Origin: Ruminococcaceae bacterium UBA1438
GTDB lineage: Bacteria; Bacillota; Clostridia; Oscillospirales; Acutalibacteraceae
Assembly (NCBI GenBank): GCA_002329285.1
Contig: DCTO01000045.1
Location: 4,411 to 12,101 of the forward strand
Direction of reading: 5' to 3'
Length of the DNA stretch: 7,691 nucleotides
The translations under genes and the position numbers were made by a program. Positions 6,353-7,691 of the stretch are shown here, piece after piece; positions within the stretch are counted from its first letter, which is position 1, and every line of letters begins with the position of its first letter. The notes below the pieces were generated by a model. It saw only the letters and a list, made by a program, of their open reading frames with translations, ran no database searches and was not told the origin of the DNA.

Positions 6353-6366
6353 GAACTTATTAAGAT
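6334..6366. promoter_or_regulatory. 9-bp inverted repeat spanning the uxuA -35 region
   Basis: ATCTTAATA (6334-6342) and TATTAAGAT (6358-6366) are perfect inverted arms with a 15-base spacer; the uxuA -35 box lies in the spacer. This could be an operator binding one dimer or two. It could also be a weak stem-loop just after the yqfD stop codon, but it lacks GC pairs and a T-run, so it is a poor terminator. Confidence 0.45.
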
Positions 6367-7545
6367 TTAATTCTCATTTTCAAAGGCTATCACATATTCC
6401 TGCGCAATATCCTCTAACAGAGCATAATCGGCAGTTATCAGGCAGGAATCCTCGCCCGTTTCAATGCTGATTGCTTCATTAAGAATTTCGCAATCGGCAA
6501 GCTCCTGCGCCTTTTTGCGCTCAAGCTCGCTTTTGGCAAGTGTCTCCAGCTCATCATCTGTGAGCAGGTTTTCTTTCGCCACATAATATCGGCAATGCTG
6601 CTTAACCACGCCGAGAGGCAGGCGAAAACCGTTAAGAACAAGGCAAGTGTTTTCCTCAATTATCTCTGAATCGCCCTTATCACGAAACGCATAAAGCGGC
6701 AAATTCAGCCCAAAAAAATAAAGAGATTTATAATCATTTTTATAAGTATAATCCTTTTCCAACTGGCGGCGGCTGACGTTGATTTTTATCTGATGCTCCG
6801 TTTTTGCAAGCACCGTTCCGTGAGCGTGGGCATAGTGATTCTGCTCATCAACCTCGCTTTCATAAATTCCTGAAATAAGCAGATCGCCCTTTGAAACCGC
6901 CTCTCCATCCTCTGCAACCTGCCAGCCTCCAAGAGAGGTTATATGAACAATTACGCCATCCTTTTTTGCCTTAACGTTTGTTATATCAGTGCTGACAATC
7001 GGGGGCTTATCCTCTGTTTCGCTGATTTCAATCTGCGCAAGGCAGCCAAGCTTGTTGATCGAAATCCACGCCACCTCATCAAAATCAGAAAGCACCTTAA
7101 ATTCAAGATTTTCCTTATCCGCATTTGCCCAGCGGGTGCCAACCCTGAAACCGTTTTGCGCAAGATAATTAACCACCTGGGCATCTGTTAGCCGGCTTTC
7201 GCCGATAACGGTTATGTTCCAAACAAAGCCGCTGAGAAAGGAAATGAGCATAACGGCAAAAAGCGCGCCGCAGAAAAGCCCCCATCGGTTTTTGAGCGGC
7301 ATAAGAAGGAACGGCAAGCCCCTGCGCTTTGTTACCCTTACCCTGCCGCCGCAGGCAAAGGCGAGCCTGTGCAGGCGAAAATACTTATGGGGCGTAACCC
7401 TGGCAAAAAGCACGTTATCCCTTTTTATTATGTTTTTAATATATATATTATTACTGCGGCAATCATTAATAAATTTTTCGGCAAAGCCGCCCGTGAAGGA
7501 AAATTCAACATAACCGAAAAGCCATCTGAAAAATCTAAGAAGCAT
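6367..7545 (-). CDS. yqfD: sporulation protein YqfD
   Basis: 392-aa membrane-anchored sporulation protein, close to the usual family length of about 400. A basic N-terminal region (1-86, including RVRVTKRRG at about 68-76) precedes a single transmembrane segment at about 87-110. The conserved GFVWNITVIGESRLTD follows at about 106-121, and the rest is a large extracytoplasmic domain ending in a Glu/Asp-rich tail. In B. subtilis the homologue belongs to the mother-cell SigE programme; its molecular role is not settled. The ATG at 7543-7545 lies inside the end of yqfC, with an 11-base overlap, and GGAG (7553-7556) sits 7 bases upstream, so the two are translationally linked. In many Firmicutes phoH-like, pgpH and ybeY genes follow; here uxuA follows instead. 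I see no strong terminator after it. Confidence 0.93.
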   Translation of the reverse strand: MLLRFFRWLFGYVEFSFTGGFAEKFINDCRSNNIYIKNIIKRDNVLFARVTPHKYFRLHRLAFACGGRVRVTKRRGLPFLLMPLKNRWGLFCGALFAVMLISFLSGFVWNITVIGESRLTDAQVVNYLAQNGFRVGTRWANADKENLEFKVLSDFDEVAWISINKLGCLAQIEISETEDKPPIVSTDITNVKAKKDGVIVHITSLGGWQVAEDGEAVSKGDLLISGIYESEVDEQNHYAHAHGTVLAKTEHQIKINVSRRQLEKDYTYKNDYKSLYFFGLNLPLYAFRDKGDSEIIEENTCLVLNGFRLPLGVVKQHCRYYVAKENLLTDDELETLAKSELERKKAQELADCEILNEAISIETGEDSCLITADYALLEDIAQEYVIAFENEN

Positions 7546-7691
7546 CCGAAAACTCCATCACAGCAATAACGCCTTCAACCACTGCCCCTTCGGGTGAAAT
7601 GGAATTGATGAACAAATCCTGCCCGATAAAGGTTACCGAGCGCTTGCCGATATTCAGTTTTATTCTTTCAGCAGAATATTCAACAACGGAT
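7535..7691 (-). CDS. yqfC: sporulation protein YqfC, C-terminal part (cut by the window edge)
   Basis: The last 51 codons of an open reading frame that runs off the right edge; the start codon is outside the window. The visible residues include ERIKLNIGKRSVTFIG and INSISPEGAVVEGVIAVMEF, the beta-rich pattern of the YabP/YqfC family (about 95 aa in full). Its stop codon at 7535-7537 lies within the first codons of yqfD, giving the tight yqfC-yqfD coupling seen across spore-forming Firmicutes. Identification rests on this sequence pattern plus the yqfD neighbour. Confidence 0.85.
   Translation of the reverse strand, partial: SVVEYSAERIKLNIGKRSVTFIGQDLFINSISPEGAVVEGVIAVMEFSDAS

Overview
The window reads as ordinary chromosome of a Gram-positive, endospore-forming clostridial bacterium, most likely Oscillospiraceae/Ruminococcaceae-like. 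Support comes from strong AAGGAGG-type ribosome binding sites, consensus SigA promoters, intrinsic terminators with U-tracts, a yqfC-yqfD sporulation pair and an SDR-type fructuronate reductase of the kind found in Bacillus. GC content is moderate by eye. I see no tRNA, rRNA, CRISPR array, insertion sequence or phage gene.

Region 1 (about 1-2790, all minus strand) is a metal-homeostasis block. A consensus promoter with an ArsR/SmtB-like operator drives a 72-aa stand-alone HMA metal-binding protein, followed by a Zn/Cd/Pb-type P1B ATPase that lacks its own N-terminal HMA domain. This unit ends at an intrinsic terminator. The U-tract of that terminator runs directly into a near-perfect promoter for a short DtxR/MntR-family regulator, which ends in one or two further terminators at the left edge.

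Region 2 (2813-4265, plus strand) is a MATE-family exporter with its own extended -10 promoter, divergent from the metal operon. It ends at a 14-bp perfect hairpin that also terminates the converging operon.

Region 3 (4269-6352, minus strand) encodes mannonate dehydratase (UxuA) and an SDR-type fructuronate reductase/mannonate oxidoreductase (UxuB). Together they convert D-fructuronate to D-mannonate and then to 2-keto-3-deoxygluconate (KDG), the middle of hexuronate breakdown. The promoter sits among two inverted repeats that look like operators. A GC-rich palindrome of possible REP type lies between the two genes.

Region 4 (6367-7691, minus strand) holds yqfD and the 3' end of yqfC, overlapping by 11 bases. 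They run in the same direction as uxuA but are presumably a separate sporulation unit.

I do not see a previously undescribed system. The more interesting points are regulatory architecture (fused terminator/promoter, putative operators) and a mixed MntR/DtxR-type metal site in the repressor.
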